Below, in pieces: positions 44,711 through 53,988 of a stretch of 64,000 bases of DNA; position 1 is the stretch's first letter; every line of letters begins with the position of its first letter. This DNA comes from Leisingera sp. ANG-Vp. GTDB taxonomy: Bacteria; Pseudomonadota; Alphaproteobacteria; Rhodobacterales; Rhodobacteraceae. A model generated the notes under the pieces. That model was not told the DNA's origin. It ran no database searches and worked only from the letters and a program-made list of their open reading frames with translations. The translations under genes were made by a program, and so were the position numbers. The stretch is taken from positions 62,001 to 126,000 of the forward strand of contig NZ_JWLD01000027.1 in NCBI RefSeq assembly GCF_000813725.1. The letters are read 5' to 3'.

Positions 44711-45760
44711 ATGACCAACTTCACCCGCAAACTGCTGTCATCGGCCGTGCTGATTGCCGGTCTGGCAACCTCGGCAGTTGCTGACACCTGGAAATTCGCC
44801 TCTGAAGAGGACAAAGGCGACGTTCAGGATATCTTTGCCCAGGCCTTTGCCGACAGCATCAAAGAGCAGTCGGACGGCGATATCAAAGTGCGCATCTACT
44901 ACTATGGCCAGCTGGGCACTGAGAACGACATTGTCGAGCTGACATCAAAAGGCACCGTGCAGTTCGTGTCCGTCGGCACCGGCCACCTGGGTTCTTATGT
45001 GCCCGAGGCACAGGTGCTGGATCTGCCCTATGTCCTGGGCGGCGACATCGACACCATCCGCAAGGTGCTGACCACCAGCCCGACCATCTATGAAGGTCTG
45101 AGCGCGAAGTTCGAGAAGGTGAACCTCAAGCTCCTGACCATGATCTCCGAAGGCGAGATGGCCTGGGGCGCAAACAAGCCGATCCGCTCGCCGGAAGATT
45201 TCGACGGCCAGAAGGTCCGCACCTTCACCTCGACCATTCCGGTTGAGACCTACAAGGCATTCGGCGCCAACCCGACGCCGCTGTCCTGGGGCGAGGTCTA
45301 CGGCGCGCTGCAGCTGAAGACCGTCGACGGCATGGTGAACCCGGTTTACTTCATCTACAACGCTAAGTGGCACGAGGTGCAAGACTACCTGATGTTCCCG
45401 GGCCAGCAGCCCTATGTCGGCACTGTTTCCACCAACAGCGAATGGTTCAACGGCCTGCCTGCGGAAGAGCAGGAGATGGTCCGCACCGCAATCGCAGCCG
45501 CCGAGCAGGCCGCGCATGACTACCAGATCTCGATCAACTCCCAGAACATGGAGAAGATCAAGGCCGAGCGCCCCGACCTGGAAGTGATCGTGCTGAGCGA
45601 AGAAGAGCGCGCCGTTTTCAAAGAGCTGAGCACCGGCCTGCATGAAACCTTCTTTGACGTCGTCGAAAACGCCTATGGCGACGACGAGAAGGCAGAGGCC
45701 CGCGCAGGCGCCGAGGCGATCCTGAACGGTGTTCTGGCAGACGTCGCGGCCGCCAACTAA
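44711..45760 (+). CDS. dctP: TRAP transporter substrate-binding protein (DctP)
   Basis: 349 aa, periplasmic. The signal peptide is KLLSSAVLIAGLATSAVADT. The DctP motifs are FADSIKEQSDGDIKVRIYYYGQLG and FDGQKVRTFTS, with the conserved carboxylate-binding Arg. The mature protein begins TWKFASEEDKGDVQD. TRAP systems use the sodium or proton gradient. The ligand is an acid, here perhaps an amino acid, inferred from the lyase next to it. Confidence 0.92.
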   Translation: MTNFTRKLLSSAVLIAGLATSAVADTWKFASEEDKGDVQDIFAQAFADSIKEQSDGDIKVRIYYYGQLGTENDIVELTSKGTVQFVSVGTGHLGSYVPEAQVLDLPYVLGGDIDTIRKVLTTSPTIYEGLSAKFEKVNLKLLTMISEGEMAWGANKPIRSPEDFDGQKVRTFTSTIPVETYKAFGANPTPLSWGEVYGALQLKTVDGMVNPVYFIYNAKWHEVQDYLMFPGQQPYVGTVSTNSEWFNGLPAEEQEMVRTAIAAAEQAAHDYQISINSQNMEKIKAERPDLEVIVLSEEERAVFKELSTGLHETFFDVVENAYGDDEKAEARAGAEAILNGVLADVAAAN

Positions 45761-45781
45761 CCCGGCTTGCTGAAACTGGAG

Positions 45782-45815
45782 GGCGCGGCTTCCCGGGGAG
45801 GGGAACCGCGCCTTT
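45782..45815 (+). terminator. Intercistronic hairpin after dctP
   Basis: GGCGCGG pairs with CCGCGCC (45782-45788 with 45806-45812). An inner TTCCC-GGGAA stem and one bulged C complete it, followed by TTTCCTT. It begins with the same GGGCGCGGCTTC as the terminator after proX at 26412. It probably reduces dctQM expression relative to dctP. Confidence 0.65.
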
Positions 45816-45855
45816 CCTTGAAGTGCGCGCACCTCGCGGCGCGAGGGAGAGAGAC

Positions 45856-46392
45856 ATGAAGACCCTGCTGCTTGCCCTGAGCAAAGGCACCGAGCTGATT
45901 GAGAAGACCGTCATCATTCTGGCGATCCTGCTGATGATGCTGAATTCAACTGCCAACGCCATCGGCCGCTACGGCTTTGGCAAGAGCCTGTTCTTCTCAG
46001 AAGAGGTGAACCAGTTTCTGATCGTCGCGGTGACCTTTGTCGGATTCGCCTATGCGGTGCGCAAAGGGCGCAACATCCGCATGACCGCCGCTTATGACCT
46101 GCTGCCGCCGCGCGGCCGCAAGGCAATGATGCTGCTGATCACCGGAACCACAAGCGCGCTCCTGCTGTTTCTCGCCTACCAGGCGGTGTTCTATGTTCTT
46201 GAAATCAAAGCGGTGAACCGGCTGAGCCCGGCGCTGCAATTCCCGGTCTATCTCATCTACGCTGTGATCCCCGTGGGTCTGGCCATGGCCGGGCTTCAGT
46301 ACCTTATCGCCTTCCTGATGAACGTCACCCATGCGGGCACCTGGCTGTCTTATGAGGTCAAAGACGGCGAAGCCGAAGAGATCGGAGTCTGA
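45856..46392 (+). CDS. dctQ: TRAP transporter small permease (DctQ)
   Basis: 178 aa from the ATG at 45856 (GAGGGAGAGAG upstream). Four hydrophobic helices are visible, such as TVIILAILLMMLNSTANAIGRY, FSEEVNQFLIVAVTFVGFAYAVRKG and AMMLLITGTTSALLLFLAYQAVFYV. The SEE...Q and R.G..IR motifs are those of DctQ. It is followed by the large subunit gene after 1 base. Confidence 0.92.
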   Translation: MKTLLLALSKGTELIEKTVIILAILLMMLNSTANAIGRYGFGKSLFFSEEVNQFLIVAVTFVGFAYAVRKGRNIRMTAAYDLLPPRGRKAMMLLITGTTSALLLFLAYQAVFYVLEIKAVNRLSPALQFPVYLIYAVIPVGLAMAGLQYLIAFLMNVTHAGTWLSYEVKDGEAEEIGV

Positions 46393-46393
46393 G

Positions 46394-47725
46394 ATGGAGT
46401 TTCTGAACGATATCCTTTCGGGCGAGCTGGATACATATGTCATCACCGCAGCGCTGGTGGTGCCGATGGTGGTGCTCTTGTTCATGAGCTACCCGATGGT
46501 GGTGCCGCTGGTGGCTGCCACGCTGATCGGTCTGGTTCACTTTTCGCAGACCGACACTGGCGTGGTGATCCAGCAGATGGTGACGGGGATTTCTCCCAAC
46601 GCACTGATTGCGGTGCCGATGTTTATCCTTGCCGCCGACATCATGGCGCGGGGCCATACCGCCAATAACCTCCTGGGGCTGATCCAGGCCTATGTCGGCC
46701 ACCGCCGCGCGGGCCTGCCGATCACCGCCTGTATTGCCTGCACCCTGTTCGGCTCAGTTTCCGGCTCGACCCAGGCAACCGTGGTATCGATTGGACAGAT
46801 CATGCGGCCGCGGCTGCTGAAAGCGGGCTACAAGGACAGCTTTGTGATGGCGCTGATCATCAACGCCAGCGACATTGCCTTTCTGATCCCGCCCAGCATC
46901 GGCATGATCCTCTATGGCACCCTGGCCAACACCAGCGTCGGCGACCTGTTCATCGCAGGCATCGGCCCCGGCATCCTGCTGGCGGTGCTGTTTTCTGTCT
47001 ATTGCTACTTCTACAGCCTGTGGCAGGGCGACACGATTGCGCTGGTTCCCAAAGCCACGCGCGCAGAACGGCTGGCGGCCATCAAAAAGGCAGTCCTGCC
47101 GCTGGGCTTCCCGGTGCTGATCGTCGGCGGCATCTACTCCGGTGCAGTCACCCCGACCGAGGCGGCCTCTTTCTCGGTGCTCTATGCGCTGATCGTGGAG
47201 TGCGTGATTTACCGCGAGCTGAAATTCAACGACGTGATGGATGCCGCTCTCAGCACCGGGCTGATCACTGCTGTTGTGTTCATCCTGGTGGGGGCAGGGC
47301 AGGCGTTCTCCTGGTATATTTCCTTTGAGCAGGTGCCGCAGGGGCTGTTGGAGCCGCTGAATCTGGAAGGCGCCTCGCACGAGTACATCCTGTTTGTCAT
47401 CGCGCTGTGCTTCTTTGTAGGCTGCATGTTTGTGGACTCGCTGGTGGTGCTGGTGATTCTGACGCCGATCTTTGTGCCGATCATCAGCGCCTCCGGCCTG
47501 GATCCGGTGCTGGTGGGGGTCATGATCACGCTGCAGATGGCCATCGGCTCGGCGACACCGCCCTTTGGCTGCGATATTTTCACGGCAATTGCGATCTTCA
47601 ACAGACCCTACCTGCAGGTAATCAAAGGCACACTGCCCTTCTTCCTGATCCTGGCCCTAATGACGGCGCTGCTGATCTACTTCCCAGGCATAGCGCTGTT
47701 TCTGCGGGACCTGGCGAACCTCTAG
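46394..47725 (+). CDS. dctM: TRAP transporter large permease (DctM)
   Basis: 443 aa with about twelve helices, start at 46394. It has the DctM hallmarks ISPNALIAVPMFILAADIMARG, ITACIACTLFGSVSGSTQATVVSIGQIMRPRL and INASDIAFLIPPSIGMILYGTL. An upstream in-frame ATG lies inside dctQ and is not used. A strong hairpin terminator follows at 47753. Confidence 0.93.
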   Translation: MEFLNDILSGELDTYVITAALVVPMVVLLFMSYPMVVPLVAATLIGLVHFSQTDTGVVIQQMVTGISPNALIAVPMFILAADIMARGHTANNLLGLIQAYVGHRRAGLPITACIACTLFGSVSGSTQATVVSIGQIMRPRLLKAGYKDSFVMALIINASDIAFLIPPSIGMILYGTLANTSVGDLFIAGIGPGILLAVLFSVYCYFYSLWQGDTIALVPKATRAERLAAIKKAVLPLGFPVLIVGGIYSGAVTPTEAASFSVLYALIVECVIYRELKFNDVMDAALSTGLITAVVFILVGAGQAFSWYISFEQVPQGLLEPLNLEGASHEYILFVIALCFFVGCMFVDSLVVLVILTPIFVPIISASGLDPVLVGVMITLQMAIGSATPPFGCDIFTAIAIFNRPYLQVIKGTLPFFLILALMTALLIYFPGIALFLRDLANL

Positions 47726-47752
47726 ACCTGCAACGAGGCACAATGAATTGGA

Positions 47753-47780
47753 CAGGCACCGCCGGGTAAAGCGGTGCCTG
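47753..47780 (+). terminator. Terminator of the TRAP operon
   Basis: Perfect 10-bp stem, CAGGCACCGC-N8-GCGGTGCCTG, 27 bases after the dctM stop, followed by CTTCAAATTT. Confidence 0.7.
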
Positions 47781-48039
47781 CTTCAAATTTCTGCATGATT
47801 GGAGCCACTCGCGCGTAGCTTGCTGGTTCGTGTGTTTGCGGCCGGTACGCGCAGACGCTTACACACAAATCTATTCACGCATCCAGAAGCCCGTAAGCCT
47901 TCTGGACATTCGCTCAACGCATCAAGTTTCGGCTCTCTAGCTGCGGCTGGCGGATGCAGTCAATGTCCGCTTTCCGCGTGCTTGGTGGCCAGCGGGAACC
48001 TGCAGGGCATGGAGGGGCCATACGGTGTGAGCTCATGAC
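47781..48039. other. Convergent intergenic region, no gene seen
   Basis: About 259 bases between the TRAP terminator and the end of betI, together with the preceding terminator forming a gap of just over 300 bases. A fragment CAATGTCCGCTTTCCGCG (about 47961-47978) looks like the degenerate intergenic repeats common in this group. No coding signal. Confidence 0.4.
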
Positions 48040-48612
48040 CTACTGGCGGGCAAGCAGCGCATCGAAAGCCAGTATTACGGTCTCGGCGGCCAGCGGATCC
48101 GGTCCCTGTTTGCCCAATGCTGCCCGCAAATAGACGCCATCTATCAGGGCGGATAGTGTGCGTTCGATTTTTTCCGGCCGGCTGCTCGTCTTGCGAAGGT
48201 CGTGCAGAAGGTTGCTGCGCAAACGCTTTTGATAGATCTCCATCAGATGCGCGGCGTCTTCGTTGCTTTGCGACAAGGCGTAAAAGCTCAGCCAGGCCGA
48301 AGTCTTCCGCCTTTCAAAGACGTGATCCTCAAAGTTAGCCCGAATGATCGCTTTGATGCGTTCTGCCGGCCCTTCGGCGTCAGCCAGTCCAGCTATGACC
48401 CGCTGCGAGAAAATTGTCAGAATATGCCGCATGGCAGCGATCAGCATTTGATCTTTGCTGCCGAAGTAATGATGTGCCAGACCGCTGCTCATCCCAGCAC
48501 GTTTTGCAATCTTGGATACGGTGACGTCTAGCGAGCCAGCCTCGCCGATTTCATCGATTACCGCATCCACAAGTGCTGCGCGCCGCTTAGGCTCCATCCC
48601 CAATTTTGGCAT
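48040..48612 (-). CDS. betI: Choline-responsive repressor BetI
   Basis: 190 aa from the ATG at 48612, chosen because the protein then begins MPKLGMEPKRRAALVDA. As I recall it, E. coli BetI also begins MPKLGM, and AGGGGAAA precedes this ATG. The TetR helix-turn-helix is DVTVSKIAKRAGMSSGLAHHYFGSKDQML. BetI represses bet genes and is relieved by choline. It lies downstream of betC on the same strand with a gap of about 516 bases; no betA or betB is in the window. Confidence 0.88.
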   Translation of the reverse strand: MPKLGMEPKRRAALVDAVIDEIGEAGSLDVTVSKIAKRAGMSSGLAHHYFGSKDQMLIAAMRHILTIFSQRVIAGLADAEGPAERIKAIIRANFEDHVFERRKTSAWLSFYALSQSNEDAAHLMEIYQKRLRSNLLHDLRKTSSRPEKIERTLSALIDGVYLRAALGKQGPDPLAAETVILAFDALLARQ

Positions 48613-49128
48613 AGGTTTCCCCTTGTGTGCAGGCATTTTTTTAACTTGGGACTGGACCAAGGATCAATCGGTTACATCGTTTGGCCGCCATGGAATACTC
48701 TGTTCCGGCTGGGTGCAACTCCGGCATTTTGACCCCTGCACGCAAAATGGGAGTAAGCGTGCAGGGGAGGCTCAGGTCAACTTGTCCAAGCTGCTGGTGC
48801 GCTGCTTCGGACTGGTTGACCAGGCCAAGGCGGGCTAGGGCAAAAGCTGCCGCTGCATGGCGATGCCATGCAGCAGTATTTGCCAGAGTCCGCCTGAAAA
48901 GATGAACCGGTACAGCTTCGGTTTGGCCTGGAGCGGAGGCCGATATCGGAAGCTGCACAAGCCTCCCGGCGATCATTTTTGAGATCACCGTCGCATAGAC
49001 ATGCGCGTTTAACGTCTATCCTATGGGCTGCAACTCTGTTCGGGTGGTTTCTTCGGTGCTGAGGGTCTCCTCTTTTGGCGCTCTGCGTTCTGACAGGGAA
49101 CAGGCGCCGGCGTCTCCCAAAGCACTGG
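48613..49128. other. Gap between betC and betI, no gene seen
   Basis: 516 bases with only short, unconvincing ORFs. It must hold the ribosome binding site and possibly an own promoter of betI. No dyad resembling the one upstream of betC was found here. Confidence 0.5.
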
Positions 49129-50637
49129 CTACTCTCCGCGGGGAAACCTTGCGTTTTCCTCCACTACGTTAAGATCCATGTGATTGCGCATGTAGCGTTC
49201 ACTGGCTTTCTGCAGCGGCTGGTAGTCCCAGGGGAAATAGCCCCCCTCGCGCAGCGCCTCATAGACCACCCAGCGGCGGGCCTGGCTTTCGCGCACGTCT
49301 GCGTCGAACCGTTCCAGATCCCAGCGCTCCGCCGCTGCCGCCTTGAGGTGCTCCAGAGTTTCACTGTGGGCCGGATCGCCCGCAAGATTGGTCAATTCAT
49401 GAGGATCGGCATCAAGATCGAACAGCTGGTCCGGATCCAGGCTGCACAGGTTCAGTTTCCACTGGCCAAAGCGCAGTGAGACCATGGGCGCATAAGATGC
49501 TTCAGCGGCATATTCCATCGCCACCGGTGTCGTCCGTTCCCCGCCTTGGCCCAGCGGAACAAGTGTTTCGCCTGAGGTCCAGGGCATCACCTCCTCCATG
49601 CTGACACCGGCCAGATCGCACAGCGTCGGACAGACGTCGATGTTGGAGACCGGGGTGTCCACCCGGCCCGGGGCCATCTGCGGTGCTGCCACCATCAGCG
49701 GCACCCGCGCCGAGCCTTCATAAAAGCTCATCTTAAACCACAGGCCGCGCTCGCCCAGCATGTCGCCATGATCCGAGACAAACAGGATGATGGCCTCCTG
49801 CCGGGTGCTCTCCAGTGCCTCCATCACTTCGCCGATTTTGTCATCGAGATAGGAAATATTGGCGAAATAGGCCCGGCGGGAGCGGCGGATGTCCTCTTCG
49901 GTGATGTCGAAGCTGCGCCAGTCGTTGGCATCAAAGATCCGTTGTGCATGCGGGTCCTGATTGTCATAGCCAAGGTCCGCCACCTCAGGCAGGAGGTGTT
50001 CGCAATCCTCGTACAGGTCCCAGTACTTTTTGCGCGCCACATAAGGGTCATGCGGGTGGGTGAAGGAGACGGTCAGCGCCCAGGGACGGCTGTCCTTGCC
50101 GCGGGCAAGATCATAGATTTTCTGGGTGGCGTGGAAGGCAACTTCGTCGTCGAACTCCATCTGGTTTGAAATTTCGGCAATGCCTGCGCCGGTGACGGAC
50201 CCCATGTTGTGATACCACCAATCGATCCGCTCGCCCGGTTTGCGGTAGTCCGGAGTCCAGCCGAAGTCAGGGGGGTAGATGTCGGTGGTCAGGCGGTCCT
50301 CGAAGCCGTGCAGCTGGTCGGGGCCAACAAAATGCATCTTGCCGCTGAGGCAGGTGTAGTAACCCGCGCGGCGCAGATGGTGCGCGTAAGTTGGAATGGA
50401 AGAGGCGAACTCGGCCGCATTGTCATAGACTCTGGTGGCCGAGGGCAGCTGGCCCGACATGAAGCTGGCCCGCCCCGGTGCGCAAAGCGGTGATGCGGTA
50501 TACGCGTTGCGGAACCGGGTCGAGCGGTCAGCAAGCTTCTTCAAATTGGGGGTGTGCAACCACGCGGCGGGGCCATCTGGGAACAGAGTTCCATTCAGCT
50601 GATCCACCATGAAAATCAGTATGTTGGGTCGGGTCAT
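49129..50637 (-). CDS. betC: Choline-sulfatase BetC (second in the window)
   Basis: 502 aa from the ATG at 50637 (MTRPNILIFMVDQLNGTLFP). The formylglycine motif is CAPGR with Cys52. The BetC hallmarks are VYDNAAEFASSIPTYAHHLRRAGY and SGKMHFVGPDQLHGFEDR. Metal-ligand region is FVSDHGDMLGERGLWFK. It hydrolyses choline-O-sulfate to choline, feeding betaine synthesis. It is nearer to the classical BetC than the sulfatase at 28409. A TTGATTG-N6-CAATCAA dyad lies 165 bases upstream. Confidence 0.92.
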   Translation of the reverse strand: MTRPNILIFMVDQLNGTLFPDGPAAWLHTPNLKKLADRSTRFRNAYTASPLCAPGRASFMSGQLPSATRVYDNAAEFASSIPTYAHHLRRAGYYTCLSGKMHFVGPDQLHGFEDRLTTDIYPPDFGWTPDYRKPGERIDWWYHNMGSVTGAGIAEISNQMEFDDEVAFHATQKIYDLARGKDSRPWALTVSFTHPHDPYVARKKYWDLYEDCEHLLPEVADLGYDNQDPHAQRIFDANDWRSFDITEEDIRRSRRAYFANISYLDDKIGEVMEALESTRQEAIILFVSDHGDMLGERGLWFKMSFYEGSARVPLMVAAPQMAPGRVDTPVSNIDVCPTLCDLAGVSMEEVMPWTSGETLVPLGQGGERTTPVAMEYAAEASYAPMVSLRFGQWKLNLCSLDPDQLFDLDADPHELTNLAGDPAHSETLEHLKAAAAERWDLERFDADVRESQARRWVVYEALREGGYFPWDYQPLQKASERYMRNHMDLNVVEENARFPRGE

Positions 50638-51308
50638 GTTCGTTTTCCCAAATGAGGCCAATGTTTCTGCCGCGCAGGCCTTGGAGCCGGCGGGCGGGTC
50701 AGGTTGCACGCGCAGCAGTGTTCTGCCTTGCAGCTGCTGCCGATAGGGGGCAGCGGCCCTGCAGGCGAAGAATCCGGGCGTGGCGGAGAAATTGCCTTAT
50801 ATTGATTGGTCAGTCAATCAAAAACCGCTGCAACGGCATTTCGCTTGTGCTGGCTGATCTGGCCGCCCAGGTTTCCGGGCGCTGTGCCGCCGCAGGGCAG
50901 CGGTGAACCCAGACCGAATTTGCCGCAGCGGCGTAAGGAGCCGCGCCGTCTCACAGCGAAAACAGCATCCGTTCTTGCTTGTGGTAGAAGAGCTAAGGTG
51001 AAGCGTGATGAGATCACCGCGCTCGCCGATGCCCGAAAACGCGGTGCCGAGGATTGCGGGTGCTTCTTCCATAGCGGTATGGCAGCACCCGCTTAGACGG
51101 CTCTCATTATGGCTGGAGCAGGGGAATCAATTTCAGGCCGGCTGATGTGAACATTATGCGAACACTGCCGCGCGGGTTTTGCATGCGAATTACATGCAGT
51201 TCCGTAAAAGTTCCCGGGAAACTGGGGAAATTTCCCTATTTTTGTGATGCGGCAAAAATTTGAAAAAACGCCTTGTTTCTCTAGGCTCTGGCAAATATAC
51301 GGGTCAGC
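50638..51308. other. Gap between betC and tRNA-Ser, promoter region only
   Basis: 671 bases. Apart from the dyad at 50802-50821 no feature was recognised; short ORFs have no ribosome binding site or recognisable product. Confidence 0.5.
50802..50821. promoter_or_regulatory. Candidate BetI operator
   Basis: TTGATTG-GTCAGT-CAATCAA, a perfect 7-bp dyad upstream of betC. BetI binds an inverted repeat in bet promoters; I do not claim the exact consensus. Position and symmetry fit. Confidence 0.5.
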
Positions 51309-51398
51309 GGAGACGTGGCCGAGTGGTCGAAGGCGCTCCCCTGCTAAGGGAGTAGGCGGGAAACCGTCTCGAGGGTTCGAATCCCTTCGTCTCCGCCA
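51309..51398 (+). tRNA. tRNA-Ser (GCT anticodon)
   Basis: 90 bases. The acceptor stem GGAGACG pairs with CGTCTCC, followed by discriminator G and encoded CCA. The anticodon loop is CTGCTAA with anticodon GCT. A long variable arm (TAGGCGGGAAACCGTCTC region) and the T-arm GAGGGTTCGAATCCCTT are present. This is the class II structure of serine tRNA. Confidence 0.96.
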
Positions 51399-51597
51399 TC
51401 ATCTTATGATTTTCTTGAATGAAAGGCGTTTGCCTGCATCAGCTGCCATCCATCCGCGTGGTGAAAAAAACGCCGCGGTTTATGGGAAAGGCCAAGGTGC
51501 TGAGTGGTAGGAAATTGTGCGCCCGCGACGCCGGGGCACTTTTCGATCAAGCCGGAAGGCAAGCCCGGAGCGGTTGCACCAGGCCTGTATTTTTGCT

Positions 51598-52380
51598 TCA
51601 GAACCGCAGCGACAGGCAGGACATGCCGCCGTCAAGCTTGGCGCAGTCGGTGTTGTCGATCTGGACGACATCATATCCAGCCTTGTCCAGGACTTCTGCG
51701 GTGCGGGGGAAGCCTGCGGCCATCAGCACCAGGTTGTTGAAGCGGATGGCGTTGGCGGCGGCTTCCTCGCCCTCCGGCACATGCAGCACTCGGTAGCCTT
51801 GGAAACAGCCGGACGCATCCAGGCGCTTGGTCGACAGGATGGTTTCACCGTCCATCAGCGAGCAGTCGGTTTTGAAGTGCAGCACACCTGCGGGGGTGAA
51901 GACTTCGCGCAGGCTGTGTCCCCATTCGGCGGCAATCTCTGCCAGTTCGGCAACGCCTGCGGCGTCGGTGCGATCGGAGCGGCCGACCAGGATTTCCTTC
52001 TCCGTTACCAGGATGTCGCCGCCTTCGACATGGCCGGGGCCGGTGATTTCGCGAACCTCATCGTAGCAGGCGCGGAGGGTTGGAGCCATTTCGGCGACCT
52101 CACCCAGACGCGACGGCGCGCCGGGGCGCATCAGAATAGCGCCCTGAGGCAGGCAAAGGGCGGTGTCCTCGACAAACTGGGCGTCGGGAAAGGCTTCCAG
52201 CGGATCCAGCTCGATCACCTCGGCGCCGGTGCTGCGCAGGGCGGCGACATAGGCCGTGTGGGCCGCCAGCATGCTGTCGAGGCTGGGGTTGCCGATATCC
52301 TCGGCGCGCAGGCCGGCGGCGATGGTGGAGGCCGGGCGGCGGGTGATGGCGCGGGTAAACTCGTAGGTGGGGTTGCGCAT
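51598..52380 (-). CDS. Dimethylarginine dimethylaminohydrolase-like enzyme
   Basis: 260 aa, pentein fold. DAQFVEDTALCLPQGAILMRPGAPSR holds the substrate-binding FVED block. GPGHVEGGDILV follows, and a catalytic His lies in VLHFKTDCSLM. The nucleophile Cys is near the C-terminus (DGGMSCLSLRF). DDAH converts methylated arginines to citrulline and methylamines. It is the last gene of a TetR-aruH-aruI-ddaH unit, so its substrate is probably a guanidino compound. Deiminase activity on arginine itself is the alternative. Confidence 0.85.
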   Translation of the reverse strand: MRNPTYEFTRAITRRPASTIAAGLRAEDIGNPSLDSMLAAHTAYVAALRSTGAEVIELDPLEAFPDAQFVEDTALCLPQGAILMRPGAPSRLGEVAEMAPTLRACYDEVREITGPGHVEGGDILVTEKEILVGRSDRTDAAGVAELAEIAAEWGHSLREVFTPAGVLHFKTDCSLMDGETILSTKRLDASGCFQGYRVLHVPEGEEAAANAIRFNNLVLMAAGFPRTAEVLDKAGYDVVQIDNTDCAKLDGGMSCLSLRF

Positions 52381-52383
52381 GGG

Positions 52384-53988
52384 TTACTCCTGCTCCGGCG
52401 CGGGGCCGGTGATTTCGATTTCCACGATGGAGGGGGCTTGGCGTTTGCTCGCCTCGGCCAGTGCGGCAGCGATCGCTTGCGGGTCCTGGGCTACGCGGGT
52501 GAAGGGGATGCCGAAGGAGGCCGCAGTGGCGGCAAAGTCCGGCGGTGTTGGGTCGCAGCCGACCACCTCGACGCCGACGGCCTCCATCGAAGAGGCGATC
52601 TCGCCATAGCCGCGGTTGTTCCACAGAACAAAGGTGATAGGCAGGTTTTCGTCCACCGCGGCCATGATTTCAGGCAGCGAGAACTGGGCGCCGCCGTCGC
52701 CTGCGATGCAGATCACTGGAGTTCCGGGGGCAGCAATGGCCGCACCGATGGCGGCGGGGATGCCATAGCCAAGCGCGCCATATCCGGTGGCGGCATTGAA
52801 CCAGCCGCCGGGGCGGTCATGGTCGTAGTAGAGGTTGCCGGCATAGATCGGCTGGGTGGAATCCCCCACCATCAGCGAATCCGGCACGGCCGCACGCATG
52901 GCGTTCAGCACTTCGACCTGGGCGCGGTAGCCCGGACCGATTTCCTCAAACGCAGCGGCGCGGGCCTGTTCGGCGCGGGCGGCGCCTTCGCTTGTCTTTG
53001 AAGGATCGGGAAGGGTGGTCAGCAACGCTGAGATGGCATCGTCGGTTCGGCCTTGAATGGCGAGTGCCGCGTCATGCCGGGCCAGCTGTTCGGCGCAGAT
53101 GTCGACCCGGATCAGCCCCTCCATGGCCGCCATGCGACCGGTGGCATACATGTCGTAATCGGTGGGCCCAAGCTCGGTGCCCAGTGCCAGCACACAATCG
53201 GCACCTTCGATCAGGGCGCGGACGGCTTGCAGGCTGGGGCTGGCAGGTACGGTCAGCGCATGGCCGTGCATCAACCCGCGGGCGTTGACGGTTTGCACCA
53301 CTGGCGCATCAAGGCGTTCGGCCAGCGCTTGCAGGTCTGCGCCTGCGGCTTTGGCGCCGCCGCCGGCCAGGATCACCACTTGTTTGGCAGCGGAGAGCCG
53401 GTCTGCGGCCTGGGTAACCAAGCCCATGTCCAGAGTCGGCTTGGCGGCGTCTTCTGCGGTCGGGGTGCCCTTTGCGCCGGTGCCGGCCACATCCAGCGGG
53501 ACCTGGACATGGGTGGGTCCGGGGCGGCCTGCGGAGAAGGGGGTAAAGGCGCGGTCCAGCGCGGTGCTCAGCTCTTCCGGCCGGGCGACATGTTCCGAGA
53601 CCAGCGCCACGGTCTTGGCCAGGGCGTGCTGATCCGGCAGCTCGTGCAGGTGGCCGTGGCCCTTGCCGAGGGTGCCGCTGGCATTGACGCCGGACAGGAC
53701 CAGCATCGGCACCGAATCCGCGCGGGCCTGGGCCATTGGGGTCAGCGTGTTGGTGAGGCCGGGGCCGGTGATCACAAAGGCAACGCCGGGTTTGCCGGAG
53801 GCACGGGCATAGCCGTCGGCCATGAAGCCTGCGCCCTGCTCGTGACGGGGGGTGACGTGGCGGATGCCAGAGGCCGCGAGGCCGCGGTAGAGCTCTACCG
53901 TGTGGACGCCGGGAATGCCGAAGACGCAGGAGACGCCGCGCGCTTTGAGTCCCGCGACCAGCGCTTCACCCACTGTTTGTTTGGTCAT
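52384..53988 (-). CDS. aruI: Thiamine-diphosphate decarboxylase, AruI-like (2-ketoarginine)
   Basis: 534 aa. The ThDP-dependent fold opens GEALVAGLKARGVSCVFGIPGVHTVELYRGL with the catalytic Glu in HEQGAGFMADGYAR. The ThDP-binding block is CIAGDGGAQFSLPEI, ending in the NN of FVLWNN. It belongs to the acetolactate-synthase-like group. Neighbour genes for an AruH-like aminotransferase and DDAH point to AruI, which decarboxylates 5-guanidino-2-oxopentanoate to 4-guanidinobutanal. Start overlaps the stop of the aminotransferase gene (ATGA). Confidence 0.85.
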   Translation of the reverse strand: MTKQTVGEALVAGLKARGVSCVFGIPGVHTVELYRGLAASGIRHVTPRHEQGAGFMADGYARASGKPGVAFVITGPGLTNTLTPMAQARADSVPMLVLSGVNASGTLGKGHGHLHELPDQHALAKTVALVSEHVARPEELSTALDRAFTPFSAGRPGPTHVQVPLDVAGTGAKGTPTAEDAAKPTLDMGLVTQAADRLSAAKQVVILAGGGAKAAGADLQALAERLDAPVVQTVNARGLMHGHALTVPASPSLQAVRALIEGADCVLALGTELGPTDYDMYATGRMAAMEGLIRVDICAEQLARHDAALAIQGRTDDAISALLTTLPDPSKTSEGAARAEQARAAAFEEIGPGYRAQVEVLNAMRAAVPDSLMVGDSTQPIYAGNLYYDHDRPGGWFNAATGYGALGYGIPAAIGAAIAAPGTPVICIAGDGGAQFSLPEIMAAVDENLPITFVLWNNRGYGEIASSMEAVGVEVVGCDPTPPDFAATAASFGIPFTRVAQDPQAIAAALAEASKRQAPSIVEIEITGPAPEQE

